From Mya arenaria (lineage: Eukaryota > Mollusca > Bivalvia > Myida > Myidae), in NCBI RefSeq assembly GCF_026914265.1, contig NC_069136.1, positions 49,026,381 through 49,090,380 on the forward strand: DNA of 64,000 nucleotides, in the 5' to 3' direction. Below, piece by piece: positions 23,451-34,499 of the stretch (position 1 is its first letter; each line of letters starts with the position of its first letter). The notes below the pieces were generated by a model, which did not search any database, had not been told where the DNA came from, and saw only the letters and a list, made by a program, of their open reading frames with translations. The position numbers and the translations under genes are program-made.

Positions 23451-23979
23451 GTGAAATGCCGAAAACTGTCCATTATGTCAGAGAGTGAATAGTCCGAGGC
23501 ACACAGTGTCGGGGTTGTTTTTTTCGCTGACATAATGGACAGTTTGAGGCGTTTCACTTACTTAAAACATGTAAACAACGAGGTCCAAATCATGAATTTC
23601 ATGGCGCTATTGTCAGCTTATTTGACACTGTTACATCATATGAAAATATACTAATCATACAAATCTCCTAGGCAAAGCAAAATAATTTTGTGCTCATTTA
23701 CGTGTACATATAAATCGTAAATATTGTTTTTGGTTACTATTTGAAATAATTATTTTAGTAACTACCTATATTTACAGCCAATAAAACTGCAGTTAGGCAA
23801 TCATTGTTTTAGAAGATCAGGCATGTTTAATGCTTTGAATTAGCTGACTGCTTTATCGACGTTTTTGAAAAAAAAATGTTGATAATCGCTTCAATTTGTT
23901 AATGTGTGAATAAAAACAGTTAAAATGTCATTGTTTTAGAAGAAAATGCATTATACATGTTTTGAAATAGGATTCAATT

Positions 23980-24405
23980 AAGGCCGCTAGGCCGCCAGGC
24001 CGTTAATTTCACGCCGTCAGGCCGCTAGGTCGCTAAAGTGCTTGATCGACTTTTTTGAAAAAAAAAGTTGAAAAGGCTTCAGAGTGATAATTTGTGCATA
24101 AAATAGTTAATTTAAAATTGTTTTAGAATAAAAGGTAAAGAAAAATATTCTGAATAGATAACAATTTAAGGCCGCTATGTAACTATATGAATAAAAAACT
24201 TTGATTTATCATTGTTTTTAAAAAAAACAACGCATTAACAATTGCTTGGAAATAGAAACAATAATTAGGCCGCCAGGCCGCTAGGCCGCCAACTTCACGC
24301 CGCTAGGCCGCCAGGCCGCTAACTTCACGCCTCTAGGCCGCTAACTTTACGCCGCTAGGCCGCTAGGCCGCTAACTTCACGCCGCTAGGCCGCTAACTTC
24401 ACGTA
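23980..24405. repeat. GC-rich tandem repeat of GGCCGCTAGGCC units
   Basis: Clusters of AGGCCGCTAGGCCGCC and CTAACTTCACGCC alternate at 23983-24040 and more densely at 24268-24402, separated by AT-rich sequence. The unit contains the palindrome GGCC twice. It stands out against the AT-rich background. No coding frame is supported. Confidence 0.8.
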
Positions 24406-24865
24406 CATATTAAAAAGAGGGTTTAAAGTGTGGATTTTCTTCAAAAAACTAGTTTTACACAATACAAGAAAATAAGTTTGTCAACACGCGTCTTGATTCT
24501 GCCATACTACTATTTCATAAGAACCATTATTTCCGATATTTCGTCATCTTTTTCAGTGAATTAAAACATTTGTATTAACTGTGGTACATATTGGGAGTAA
24601 GAGTGTCTTTCTAAAAAACAACAACAGTGTTGCATTTCTATACCCCGGAACTGAATATCAGGAGATATTCGATTAATGGAGTTGGGCTTAAGTGCCATGC
24701 CATGTCTTGTCTTGTGCCAATTTGAATAAAACAATCCTTATTTCCGATATTTCATTGCAATAATCATTTTTTATTACTTGATTACCATTAATTACTTAAT
24801 TTTCAGACGTACTTTCCTGAATTTTAAGTTTTATTCAGTAAACTCATGTTATACCTGGGAGTATG

Positions 24866-25072
<207 letters not shown>

Positions 25073-25369
25073 TATTTGTTCCGGGTCATTAATAAGCATT
25101 GCAATGAACATATTGTACATATTAAGTGAACTTTGAGCATTTCTAATTCTTCATATCACATCACAAAGACAAAACGTTAACTTTTCTTACAATATATTTC
25201 ATGAACTTACACAACTTTATAACATAATATTGGTGTCATTTCATAATATGTTTAAGTGCTATTTACTTCTAGTTATTTATAACACGTCGTATTTTATTAT
25301 CAAAATATCTGCTGCACTCTAACAAATAATGAAATATGATTATTATTACAAAGATGTCATTAAAGTTTA

Positions 25370-25735
25370 TATTCCGCCAGCCTGCAACTTTGATTTTGAG
25401 ATCAGACAGACAAAGATCAAAGGTCAATGTGACCTTGAGGTAAAATAGTGGTTTCCGCTGACTAATAGAAGATCGCGTGGGCCCAGGAACTACATACTTG
25501 GTTTGCTAGTTGGTCTCAACAAGTAGATGACTCCTATTGATTTCGCGGTCAGTAAGTCAAGGTCACAGTGACCTTCAGGTGAAAAACAATTTGTTGGTCA
25601 ACAGTCCTTACGCCACACTTCTTTCCGCTCAACAACTAAAGAACGCTTGGAACCAGGAACTGTATTCTTGGACCCAGGAACTTCATACTGGGTATGCGGG
25701 ATGGTCATGACCAGTAGATGATCCCTTTGTTTGTT
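25370..25735 (+). repeat. Dispersed repeat with GGTCACAGTGACCTT units
   Basis: Two to three imperfect units of about 160 bp with AAAGGTCAATGTGACCTTGA, TTTCCGCT, CAGGAACTTCATACTGGGTA and GGTCATGACCAGTAGATGA. A related fragment lies near 16760-16830. No coding signal. Confidence 0.65.
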
Positions 25736-25909
25736 CCTCTCCAGTTATAAAGGACAAATATCATGTCCATCATTGATTACTTCTCATCTACAACCACACA
25801 ATGGGGAGACAAGCTCTTTTAAAAAAAAATCAATCTATAATATTATAATTATTTTACTTTTAGATACCGAAATCCGGGTTTTAGTAGGGATCGGTCCTAC
25901 ACCTGTACA

Positions 25910-26245
25910 CATTCGGAACTCCTCAGCCAGTTTATCGAAAACAACCTCGGATGTATGCCGGTACATCAGTTGAAGTAGTTCGTAAATTTTTGAATAATAT
26001 CATTAATTAAATGTAGTGTTTAAGAGTTGTATTTATTGATCTCAGTTCAAATTGATTGCCAGTGAAGTGTTTTATTGCAAACATAATTAAGATTTCCAAG
26101 AGATAAGTCATAAAGTTTAACTGCTAAATAAGATTACTACGCGATCTATTTGCAGCGGACTTAAACGTACCACTTTTTGAGTATGTAAACCGTCCAAATA
26201 CATCCGAGGTTGTTTTTGAAAAAAATGGCCGAGGAGATCCGAATG
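25910..26245 (+). mobile_element. MITE with ~50-bp inverted ends
   Basis: Left arm CATTCGGAACTCCTCAGCC ... GAAAACAACCTCGGATGTAT and right arm ATACATCCGAGGTTGTTTTT ... GGCCGAGGAGATCCGAATG are inverted repeats of roughly 50 bp. ACCTGTAC on the left, one base away from the end, and ACCTGTTC directly on the right form a possible 8-bp target duplication with one mismatch. That would suit a hAT-type mover. No coding capacity. Confidence 0.7.
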
Positions 26246-26499
26246 ACCTGTTCAGTCAAGAAAAAAGAAAAGAAAACAAAACCGTTACCCTACAAGGACT
26301 CTTATATAACACTAGGAGATAATTTTACCCTATAAGCCTTTTGGTGAAAAGCGTTACTAACGCTATTTAAAATAGTTGACGTTGAGTCAATAAATGAGCA
26401 TATAGCAACATTGTCTGAAGGGTACCAGCCGTCAGTATCTTAGTTTGAACAATTCTTATGATTTGCCACACTTTATTTCGTCATAAAAAAATAAATTTA

Positions 26500-26690
26500 C
26501 AAAACATGAGCGAGACTCTTTATCATACAATGACAGTCTTTCATTATATTTCATAATTGCCATTTATTTCAATAATTGTAGAACTATGTACACATAATTT
26601 GTTTTTTGCAAAACATGAGCGAGTCTCGTGAACATACAATGATAGTCTATTTTTTCATCATTGTCATGTTACTTCAATAAATGCACGTTG
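26500..26690 (+). repeat. Two-unit tandem duplication (~109 bp)
   Basis: The two units start AAAACATGAGCGAGACTC and AAAACATGAGCGAGTCTC and share CATACAATGA(C/T)AGTCT and TTACTTCAATAA/TTATTTCAATAA. Non-coding. Confidence 0.75.
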
Positions 26691-26699
26691 TAAAAACGG

Positions 26700-27180
26700 T
26701 TTATACATTTCCTCCTTAGATCAGCACAACATGGCCATATACAAATACAATACATATAATATCTACAATATTACAAACCAGCACTATCTGTCGTCACGAG
26801 GCGTTCCATTTCGGATAGTCTACATTCTGAGTGACAGATAGTTGAAGCCAAATGATGTATAAACGTAGGCTTTTCAGCAAACGATCAAAATACTTTTTTA
26901 TTCAAAAGTTCCTTTATTTTTTTTATACATGATTTAAACAAAATTAGCATTATACATATCTTACCATTCTTGCTTAAAGGTAACTACCTGTCTACTTATA
27001 CATCCATGCACAAATATTATTATATATAATGGCAACATTGTCAAATATGTAAGAGAAACCATAATCATCTAATAATTTCTAAATACTGGATACCCAATTT
27101 TTTACACAATAAAATAATATAATCAGTATTAACTTAAACCAATATTCACGGTGGCACATGGGTGACATACGCAACATTTA
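26700..27180. other. Spacer downstream of GNAT copy 3
   Basis: AT-rich, with no recognised gene or repeat. Confidence 0.4.
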
Positions 27181-27184
27181 ATTG

Positions 27185-27335
27185 GTCACAACTTAGAGAA
27201 TTGTGGCCACAACTTAGTAACTTAAGGCCATAACTTAGTAAATTGTTGCCACCACTAAGTAAATTGTGGCCACAACTTAGTAAATTGTGGCCACAACTTA
27301 GTTACTTAAGACCACAACTTACTAACTTGTTAATT
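27185..27335 (+). repeat. ~21-bp tandem repeat just past GNAT copy 3
   Basis: About seven imperfect units of AAATTGTGGCCACAACTTAG, with TTAAGGCCATAACTTAG variants. GTGGCCAC is a perfect palindrome. The array ends about 35 bp beyond the stop codon of the gene on the minus strand and so would lie in its 3' UTR. Confidence 0.85.
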
Positions 27336-27369
27336 GTATATATGTATAGGTGATACATCCTCAAGCTGT

Positions 27370-29876
27370 TTACACAATATGCACAGTAGTGGCCCATATT
27401 TTATCCGTGTTAACAACAATGGCAGGTTTGGTGTATAGTCGAATGAGATCTTCTCCTTGCCTTGCGCTTTTCATACAGGTTGGTAGTCCTTTGCCTTTGG
27501 GAAAGACAAGCTGGCACGCAGAGCCATTTCCAGCATGTTGGAATAACATCTGAATAATCCTCTCAGCTATCTCTTCATCCTCGGCTTGAACACTACGCAA
27601 ACCAAATAAACCTTCATCCTTTTTATGTAAACTGCCAAACCCGACAACTTTGTCTTGTTCTAGTGCTACTAATGTCGTAACATTAGGTCCAACAAAGAAG
27701 GCTCGCAGTATCTTTTCTCTGTCTATCGTAGGATAGACGGTTTTATCGAACTGAAGTATCCCTGGCCAGTGGCTGTTTTCAAGAGGCTTTACTTGAATAT
27801 TGATGTTGTCTGACAAAGGCTTAAACATAATGTCACGGTCAATAGTGATTGTCAACAAAACAGTTCGTACACCTGGATAGATGAACCCATATTTCTTGTA
27901 GGTGTCAGCCATTGCGGGCAGGCTGTCCAAAACGCCATTTCTGTTGACAAGGCGTTTCATTATTCCGTCTTTTAAAAGAATACGACCGAATCCTTTTCCG
28001 CGGAAATCCGCTCGCACGATAAAGTTATCCACATACACCAGGTCATTCATACAGGCAATGGCACTTCCAAATCCTAAAAAATATATATCTGAATGCAATG
28101 TAATGTAATTCCTGTTCGGTAAAAACTTAATCTTCATCATGTGGTGCATTGGACGCTTTTATTTGCATACTTGGCAGCATAGACAGTCACTTTTATCATC
28201 ATTTTTTAAAATCATTTTTATATTATAGTTACCCTGATACTGGTTCAGAATGTTTCCTTATAAAATTTAAGTCAAGTTGAATTTGTTTTCAAAACTGTAC
28301 ACATTGTCCAGGTTTAATCGTTGCTTTAAAATAAGTATGTAGGTCAAAAGGTCACAGTCAATGTCATCCTAAAACAAACATTGATATTATTCTCAAACCT
28401 TTTCATGTGGTCGAAATTTCATTGCTGTAGCTTAAAAAAAGGTAGGTCAAAAGGTCATAGTTAAGGTCAACATTGAATTTAGTTTTTAAAACCGTACACA
28501 TGGTCAAAATTTCATTGCTGTAGCTTAAAAAATAAGAAAGTAGGCCAATAGGTCACAGTCAAAGTCGTCCAAGCACTGCATCGATATTTGTTTTCAAAAC
28601 TGTACACATGTTCCAAATTTCATTGCTGTAGTGTTAAAATAAGAAAGTAGGTCAAAAGAGGTGGAGCCAAGTTTGACCCTAAGGGCATTATTGAACGAAA
28701 TTGGAAGATGGTCATCATATGATGCTACATGACAAATATCAAAAGTCCGGGCTTTGTAGTTTGAGACATGAGGATTTTGCATTGTTTTCTCTTATATAAG
28801 CCTATAGGAAATTCATGACCCCTTTTGCAGGGCCAGTTTTGACCACAGGGACATAGTTTGAACATCTTGGTAGAGGACCACTGTCTTATACTACATACAA
28901 AATATCAAAGGTCTGGGCCTAACGGTTTGAGACAATTTGGGTTTTTAGATATTTCTTTAAGTCAGTCTTTAGGAAACTTGTGAACCTCGGGGCATGGCCA
29001 GTTTTGACCCAAGGTGCATAATTTGAACAAACGTTCACAAGCAATTGTGTACAGACAGACACATAAACGACAGACACTGAGCTATCGCATAAGCTCTTTT
29101 GGCCTTTGGCAAGTAGACCTAAATTTGACAATTTATCTTCTACTGTAATGTTCACCTCTTAAACAAAGGCAAGGGAGAGTAAAAAAAACACACAACAACT
29201 TCAAACTATATAAATAGGTTGTCTCTCTTAGATTGTAATTGTTGACCTGGCTACAATAGCAATTTTTTTTTAACTTCAATGGCCATAATAGAGTTTTGCA
29301 TGGGCGGGTCTGGCTGGTTTTTGAAAGGAACCGAGCTCTTATTCTTATCTAACTATTGTATATGTTTGATGGAGACGGTATGACGTGCACAAGCACTTGT
29401 TTACAGACGAACGGACGCAAGGACGCACATACGACGTACTACGCAGCATTGCATAAGCCTTTTGCCAGTAGAGTGGTAACCCTTAAAAATTGCATGTAAG
29501 TATGTGTTTGAACATTTTATTTATTGTTTAATATTTAATTTAGAAGCTAAATATAAAAGGCTTTGTTCTACAAGCCAAAATATGTCAAAATATGGGTCAT
29601 CAAAAAAATGAAGGTCATATCATGTCAAGCAGAAGGTTGCAAACTGACTGCACACACCATTATTATGACCATTTAAACTTCCGTGTATCACTTACCTACT
29701 GGTTTATCATCTTGGTCAGCTGCAACAAGCAAGCTATTAGAGTCAATCTTCAATTGTGACATCGTGTCATACGTTGAATGATCCCAACCTTCATCTTTAA
29801 TCCAGCGCTCTAGAACTTGGATCTCATTTTGTTTTCCTGGACGGATATTCAAATGATTTTCTGAAACGAACTCCAT
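27370..29876 (-). CDS. GNAT acetyltransferase, tandem copy 3 (two exons)
   Basis: Exon 1 is 29696-29876 (start MEFVSENHLNIRPGKQNE) and exon 2 is 27370-28073. Exon lengths (181 and 704 bp), junction phase and 294 residues equal those of copies 1 and 2, but the sequence is the most diverged. Motif A reads NFIVRADFRGKGFGRILL, with NRNGVLDSLPAMADTYKKYGF after it. The C-terminal domain keeps REKILRAFFVGPNVTTLVAL and VGFGSLHKKDEG. The acceptor is TAG, not CAG. The intron, 1.6 kb, contains different dispersed repeats from copies 1 and 2, in reverse orientation. The upstream region is not shared with them; a 1-kb MITE lies 102 bp before the start codon. No break is seen. Probable role: the same acyltransferase chemistry, perhaps with a different substrate or expression. 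Confidence 0.87.
28290..29110 (-). repeat. Dispersed repeat, reverse orientation, intron of GNAT copy 3
   Basis: Three imperfect ~100-bp units contain CAAAACTGTACACATG, AAATTTCATTGCTGTAG and AGTAGGTCAAAAGGTCACAG. The outer end reads GCTATCGCATAAGCTCTTTT and GGCCTTTGGCAAGTAGA, the reverse complement of the head seen at 5448. A related segment in forward orientation is at 44450-44700. Confidence 0.75.
29240..29480 (-). repeat. Dispersed repeat fragment (AGAGCTTATGCGATGG family), reverse
   Basis: On the minus strand it reads from CTCTACTGGCAAAAGGCTTA through TGTAAACAAGTGCTTGTG to CTCGGTTCCTTTCAAAAACC, the same order as at 5448. Confidence 0.75.
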
Positions 29877-30038
29877 TGCATTATTTTTACTGCACTAGAC
29901 CATTATCAGTCGATTTGATTGTAATTCTTCAGCCTTTTCACAACGCAAAAGTAAACAAGTTAATCTGAAACGAAGGTATGGTGGCATGTTACTGCCGTAA
30001 GACAACCTGAAACCGTTCACTAATTGTTTCGTGTTAAT

Positions 30039-30374
30039 CGGGCGATACTATTCCACGGTCCCGGTCTAATCTGGTTTCTCTTTTACAAATTTTTATAGTA
30101 GGTATCGGCCATGATTGAGAAGGTGTAAATGACCGGAAGATAACAGGATTACAATTGATTAAAGTTGTTAAGAAAACAAAACAACATATTTAATATCAAT
30201 AAAACAAATAATTATTAAACAAATAATAATTAAAGCATATACAATTGTCAATTTTGTTAACCAGGCATCGGCAAGACAATCCGTTGCCTGACGCTATACA
30301 TTATTTCAATTCTTAGGGACCGGGAATTAGGAGGCCGGATGATACGGCGAGAGACCGGGAAATAGTATCGCCCG
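30039..30374. mobile_element. MITE nested in the 1-kb MITE
   Basis: Ends CGGGCGATACTATT and AATAGTATCGCCCG are exact 14-bp inverted repeats. TGTTAA flanks both sides (30032-30037 and 30375-30380), apparently a duplicated target. The insertion splits the left arm of the host element just after its TTTCGTG block. Confidence 0.8.
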
Positions 30375-30409
30375 TGTTAACCCTTAATTTCCACTTAATA
30401 AGTAACATA

Positions 30410-30780
30410 ATAACTAGTTTACTAGGATAAGATTTGTGTTTCCACCTATTTTTAAATGCATTCCAGATTCGGGCACTTCCAGGTCACCTATTTACGATAA
30501 TAATCGAGTTACCACTTACTCAATTAAATTCGCAAATCATAAGTTTGCATAAATATATTTATAGATAACTGGCAACACGAATCTCGTCTTGTTAACCAGT
30601 TATTATATGTTACTTACTAAGTGAAAACCGCAAATCATAACTAGATATCTAGTTACTGCCAGAAATGCATTTATATATATATAAGTGGTAACACGAATCT
30701 TATCTAGTCAACCATTTATTATGTTACTTAATAAGTGGATTTCGCAAACCAAAACTAGATAACCAGTAAGTGTCATGCAG
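30410..30780 (+). repeat. Imperfect ~135-bp tandem repeat inside the 1-kb MITE
   Basis: Two to three units contain CACGAATCTTATCTAGTCAA / CACGAATCTCGTCTTGTTAA, TTATTATGTTACTTAATAAG and CGCAAATCATAACTAGATA. Confidence 0.7.
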
Positions 30781-31125
30781 CATGAAAAGGTAACAGATGG
30801 CAGTTCTGGGCTTCCTCAATCCTGTTTTTAGTCTAATGTTATTTATCTTACCGAAAAGTTTTCGCGAATATTAACTATATAGCTAGATAAGTATCGCGGA
30901 AATTGAGGTGTTTACACGAAACAATTCGCGAACGTTATCATGTTATCTTACGGCGGTAACAGGCCACCATACGAAGGAAGTACGAATACAGTGGTGATTT
31001 TTACCTACTCACCGGTTGGAGTGACAAACGATTTTTAGCTTAACCACATGCGTTAACTGATAATAAAGTTCCTCATAGATAATATCGTATTATGACAAGT
31101 GTTCGGAATATCAAACAATATGGAC

Positions 31126-31401
31126 CACTAGCGGATCCAAGGGGGTGCAACCCCGGCGCCCCCCTCCCCCTTAAATTGACCGAGTTTACTTTTTTATTTT
31201 AATGTAGGTAAAAAAGTAATAACATACGTCCAAACGGCACAATTTCGGACTAGACGTATCTAAAAATGTCTAGGAGGAGACTCCTGCCAACATTTTAAAC
31301 CAAAAAAAATCGGTTCTGAGGGAAGCCGGGGTGCAATTCAAAAGATTAATTACGCCCCTAAGTTACGCCCCCTCTAATATCAAATCCTAGACTCGCCCCT
31401 G
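31126..31401. mobile_element. hAT-like MITE, 276 bp
   Basis: The left end CACTAGCGGATCCAAGGGGG and right end CTAGACTCGCCCCTG form an imperfect inverted pair of the CAGNGGCGGATCC type seen in hAT derivatives. TGGAC lies directly outside both ends. Confidence 0.6.
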
Positions 31402-33160
31402 TGGACTATGTTTCTAAAAAGAATCCCTACAAGAAGAATTCCTATAGGGAGACTGGTTTTTATACAGAAATGTACATTCTTCCAAAAATGATATTAATCG
31501 ACAACGAAGACCCAAACAACACCGTACAAGCTAGCATTTATATACTGCATGATATTGTGAAGAATATTGTTGAAATAAATGTATGTATATACATATTATT
31601 TGTTGAGTATTATAGAACATAACCAATTAGGTTAAACGAGTGACATATGATATATTGCAAAGTTGTTTACATATATCTAATACAGCTGCACATTGTGAGT
31701 CATTCCATATATGGAAGTCATTTAAACTGGCGTTTTCATAAATGTAATGGTATAAGTAATTATGCCTCAGATAGAATGGAAATTGTGGAATATTGTGAAA
31801 AAGAAATACAATAAATGGTTGTTCGACTTATTAACTTGGCTGCAGACCAACTACGTGAATGAATCTAACTACCTTTCATCACTTCCTTAAGTTTGTATTT
31901 ATCGAAGGGTAAAAACTAACCAGGTCTCTTGTTTGTTTAAAGTCGAACCAAAACCAAGTGTAAACTGAATCAGTATTGAGGTAAAGCGCTCCGGACTCAG
32001 TGTGTAAATCAAAGCACTGATAGTGCTGAATGGCTTGAGCAAAGACCGTCACCATCATCATCATCACAACTACCATCCTGAGCACCATCGTCTTACCGTT
32101 ATAATTCTTCATCATCTTCATTATCATCATTCAGATTTCAACCAAACCTGTGTACTAAGGTGCTATTAGGTTATGCCTACCAGCCGAAATCTCAAGAGAA
32201 TATGAACACTTATAGTGTAAATGATACTGTTTGTATTCCAAACATAGCTTGCTACAAATTAATTTCTTATATTGACCAAAAATCCGTAGCAATGTTATAT
32301 GGAATTGAACATGATTAAAATGTTCATAAAATATAAGACGTACATACGCAAGGATGGATGATATTTCAACTTGCACAACAATACAAAGCAATGCAGAGGA
32401 AAATTACCCAGATTAAAATTGTAAGAAGATTGAGTATGAACGCCAATATATGTTTGCAAAAATTCTTACTATCTCCTAAAAAGGACATACTAAGTCATAA
32501 TTTTGACTCACTTGTGCCTAATAAGGAGATATTTGCTCATTATTATGACTTTCTTAGACATAATTAGAGGATACTATCTCAAAATTACGACTTGCAATTT
32601 CTTTTTAACGACTTTCTTTTTCCGAATTGGGAGATTTTTACTCATAAATATGACTTACTAAGTCCTTATTACAACTAAAATCTTTTAAGGTTATTCTAAC
32701 TTTAGCCGCTGTAAAAATCCCTATGACTGAAGTTTATAATGTTTCGTTTGAATCCGATTTTAATAATTTTAGTTTGCAATATGATTAACAAGTCGACAAG
32801 TCGCTAAGTTTGCATCGTTTCTATCTCATAGTTTAGAAGCCAGTGATTCGAGACCCACTCTAGCCACATATTTTGTGTACATATGTACAAAATGTTATTA
32901 TTTGAAAGGCATTTAAGTATTTATAATCTGAAAAATATTAACGATGAAAAAATCAACCCTAAAATGCAATACATTTGTTTAAAAATACTCTTTGTGTATT
33001 TCGATATGTGACTTACACAATGCGATGGGAAAAAATCTGTCAAATTCAAAATTATTTTCCCACATTCCCAAGCAATCAATACAAGAACATATTAGAATCG
33101 ATAACAATCAAGCAATGATGCCTTTACCATTTTTAATCAACACAGCATAATGAAGAACAG
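31402..33160. other. AT-rich interval, one degenerate tandem repeat
   Basis: I see no supported gene. From about 32450 to 32700 there are degenerate copies of a motif around AAGGAGATATTTGCTCATTA and TATGACTTACTAAGTC, suggesting an old tandem array. The rest shows nothing recognisable. Confidence 0.45.
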
Positions 33161-33164
33161 ATAG

Positions 33165-33320
33165 CACGATATGAAGTAGTCATACACACATATATAGCGG
33201 GAAGTAGTCACACACACACACACACATATAGCGGGAAATAGTCATACACACACAGGTAGCGGGATAGGAAGTAGTCATACACACACATATAGCGGGAAGG
33301 TGTCATACATAGACAGGTAG
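33165..33320 (+). repeat. ~35-bp minisatellite with (CA)n
   Basis: About four units contain GGGAAGTAGTCATACACACA and CATATAGCGGGA, varying in the length of the CA run and with CAGGTAGCGGGA variants. Confidence 0.85.
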
Positions 33321-34499
33321 CTGCGTGTCGCGTAATGCCACCGTTCACTTAACTTTCGTGATAGTTCTTAAGTTCACAACCAACAACAGTTCCCGTGTTT
33401 TAAAGTCTTTATTCATATTCTGTTCTTTCTTAAATATCATATAGACTATAAGTCTATTCCATGCCCAAAACCTCCTCTCTATTAACATTACAACATGTGT
33501 TCATATATACTACTTTTTTTTGTCTAGCTCGTGACAGGTGTGCATATTTAATTTCTTGTTATACTAGTATACAAAAAGAACGTATTCTACAGTCATGAAC
33601 TGTCAAGCTAATTGGACTAATAGCCAGCGGCTGTCAACAGCTAAGTGAATCTACATTTGATAATCATGATGAATTATTTGCTTTTTGTTCCAAATAAACT
33701 TTGAATCTACTATTGATTTTTGTTATTACTTTAAAGAGTTTCAAACGTAACTTTTATGTTACGTGACACTTTAAAGTGTTTATACGTAACTACGTTAGGT
33801 GACATTCGTCCGATTTTTCTTAAAATAAATATTTCATCATGGGAATTATTTCATCGTACTTAATATACTTTAATTCAATTTCACTTCGAGATCTGGAACC
33901 AGAGAAAATAAAACAAAAATTGTTTTGTTTTGCCACCAATAACCCTTGCGTTATACTTTTTATCACAATTTAATTTTTCATCACCATCTAATTTAACAAG
34001 CGCCAATTTAAATCTAACAAGCGTTGAAGTTCAACGCGTTCGTTCCTGCCCTTATCTTATTTTAGGAAGTGTCATAAAAAGGTGCGAATTACTTCGGTAA
34101 AGATCGGAGAAATTATCATTACTCAAACCCGCAGGGTTAATTGGTGTCAAGGTTAATTGCTCGTGAGGATGATGACACTTGCTAATGATTAGGTGTCAAC
34201 AGGAATGGTGTTAATGGAGACTCCTGATCAGAGAGAAATACTCTTCGGTATTTTAACTTGATAAAAACCCGTCAACTATAATTGATTAATGATAAAGTAG
34301 ATGATCGGAAACAAAAAATATTTTTTTTTAGTGAATATGAAGGTACGGTTTTGTTTTGTTTTTTATATGAACAATGAAGAAAACAATAATACATGCAAAT
34401 AAGTTATACCCGAAACCAAATATGAAAAATAATCAATAGAAACAAACACAATACACTAAAACAGAAATAAAAAATCATAAATGAAGCCAACACTTTGTA
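33321..34499. other. Possible 3' terminal region of the fossil Gypsy element
   Basis: This lies past the env-like region on the minus strand. An AATAAA occurs near the left side when read on that strand, as might be expected in a 3' LTR. No second LTR copy is in the window to confirm boundaries, so the assignment is weak. Confidence 0.25.

Larger units (their letters stand above)
29978..30970. mobile_element. ~1-kb MITE with inverted ends and 8-bp target duplication
   Basis: Left end ATGGTGGCATGTTACTGCCG is the inverted match of right end CGGTAACAGGCCACCAT, and the similarity continues inward over about 60 bp through AATTGTTTCGTGT. The flanks are ACGAAGGT (29970-29977) and ACGAAGGA (30971-30978), a 7-of-8 match. 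It carries a second MITE (30039-30374) and a tandem array. No transposase is present. Confidence 0.8.

Noticed and set aside
27185-27335. CRISPR-like or regulatory array
   Set aside because: Directly adjoining imperfect 21-bp repeats without spacers.
31401-31622. Possible 73-codon gene
   Set aside because: No start context, splice structure or recognisable motif; AT-rich intergenic DNA next to a MITE.
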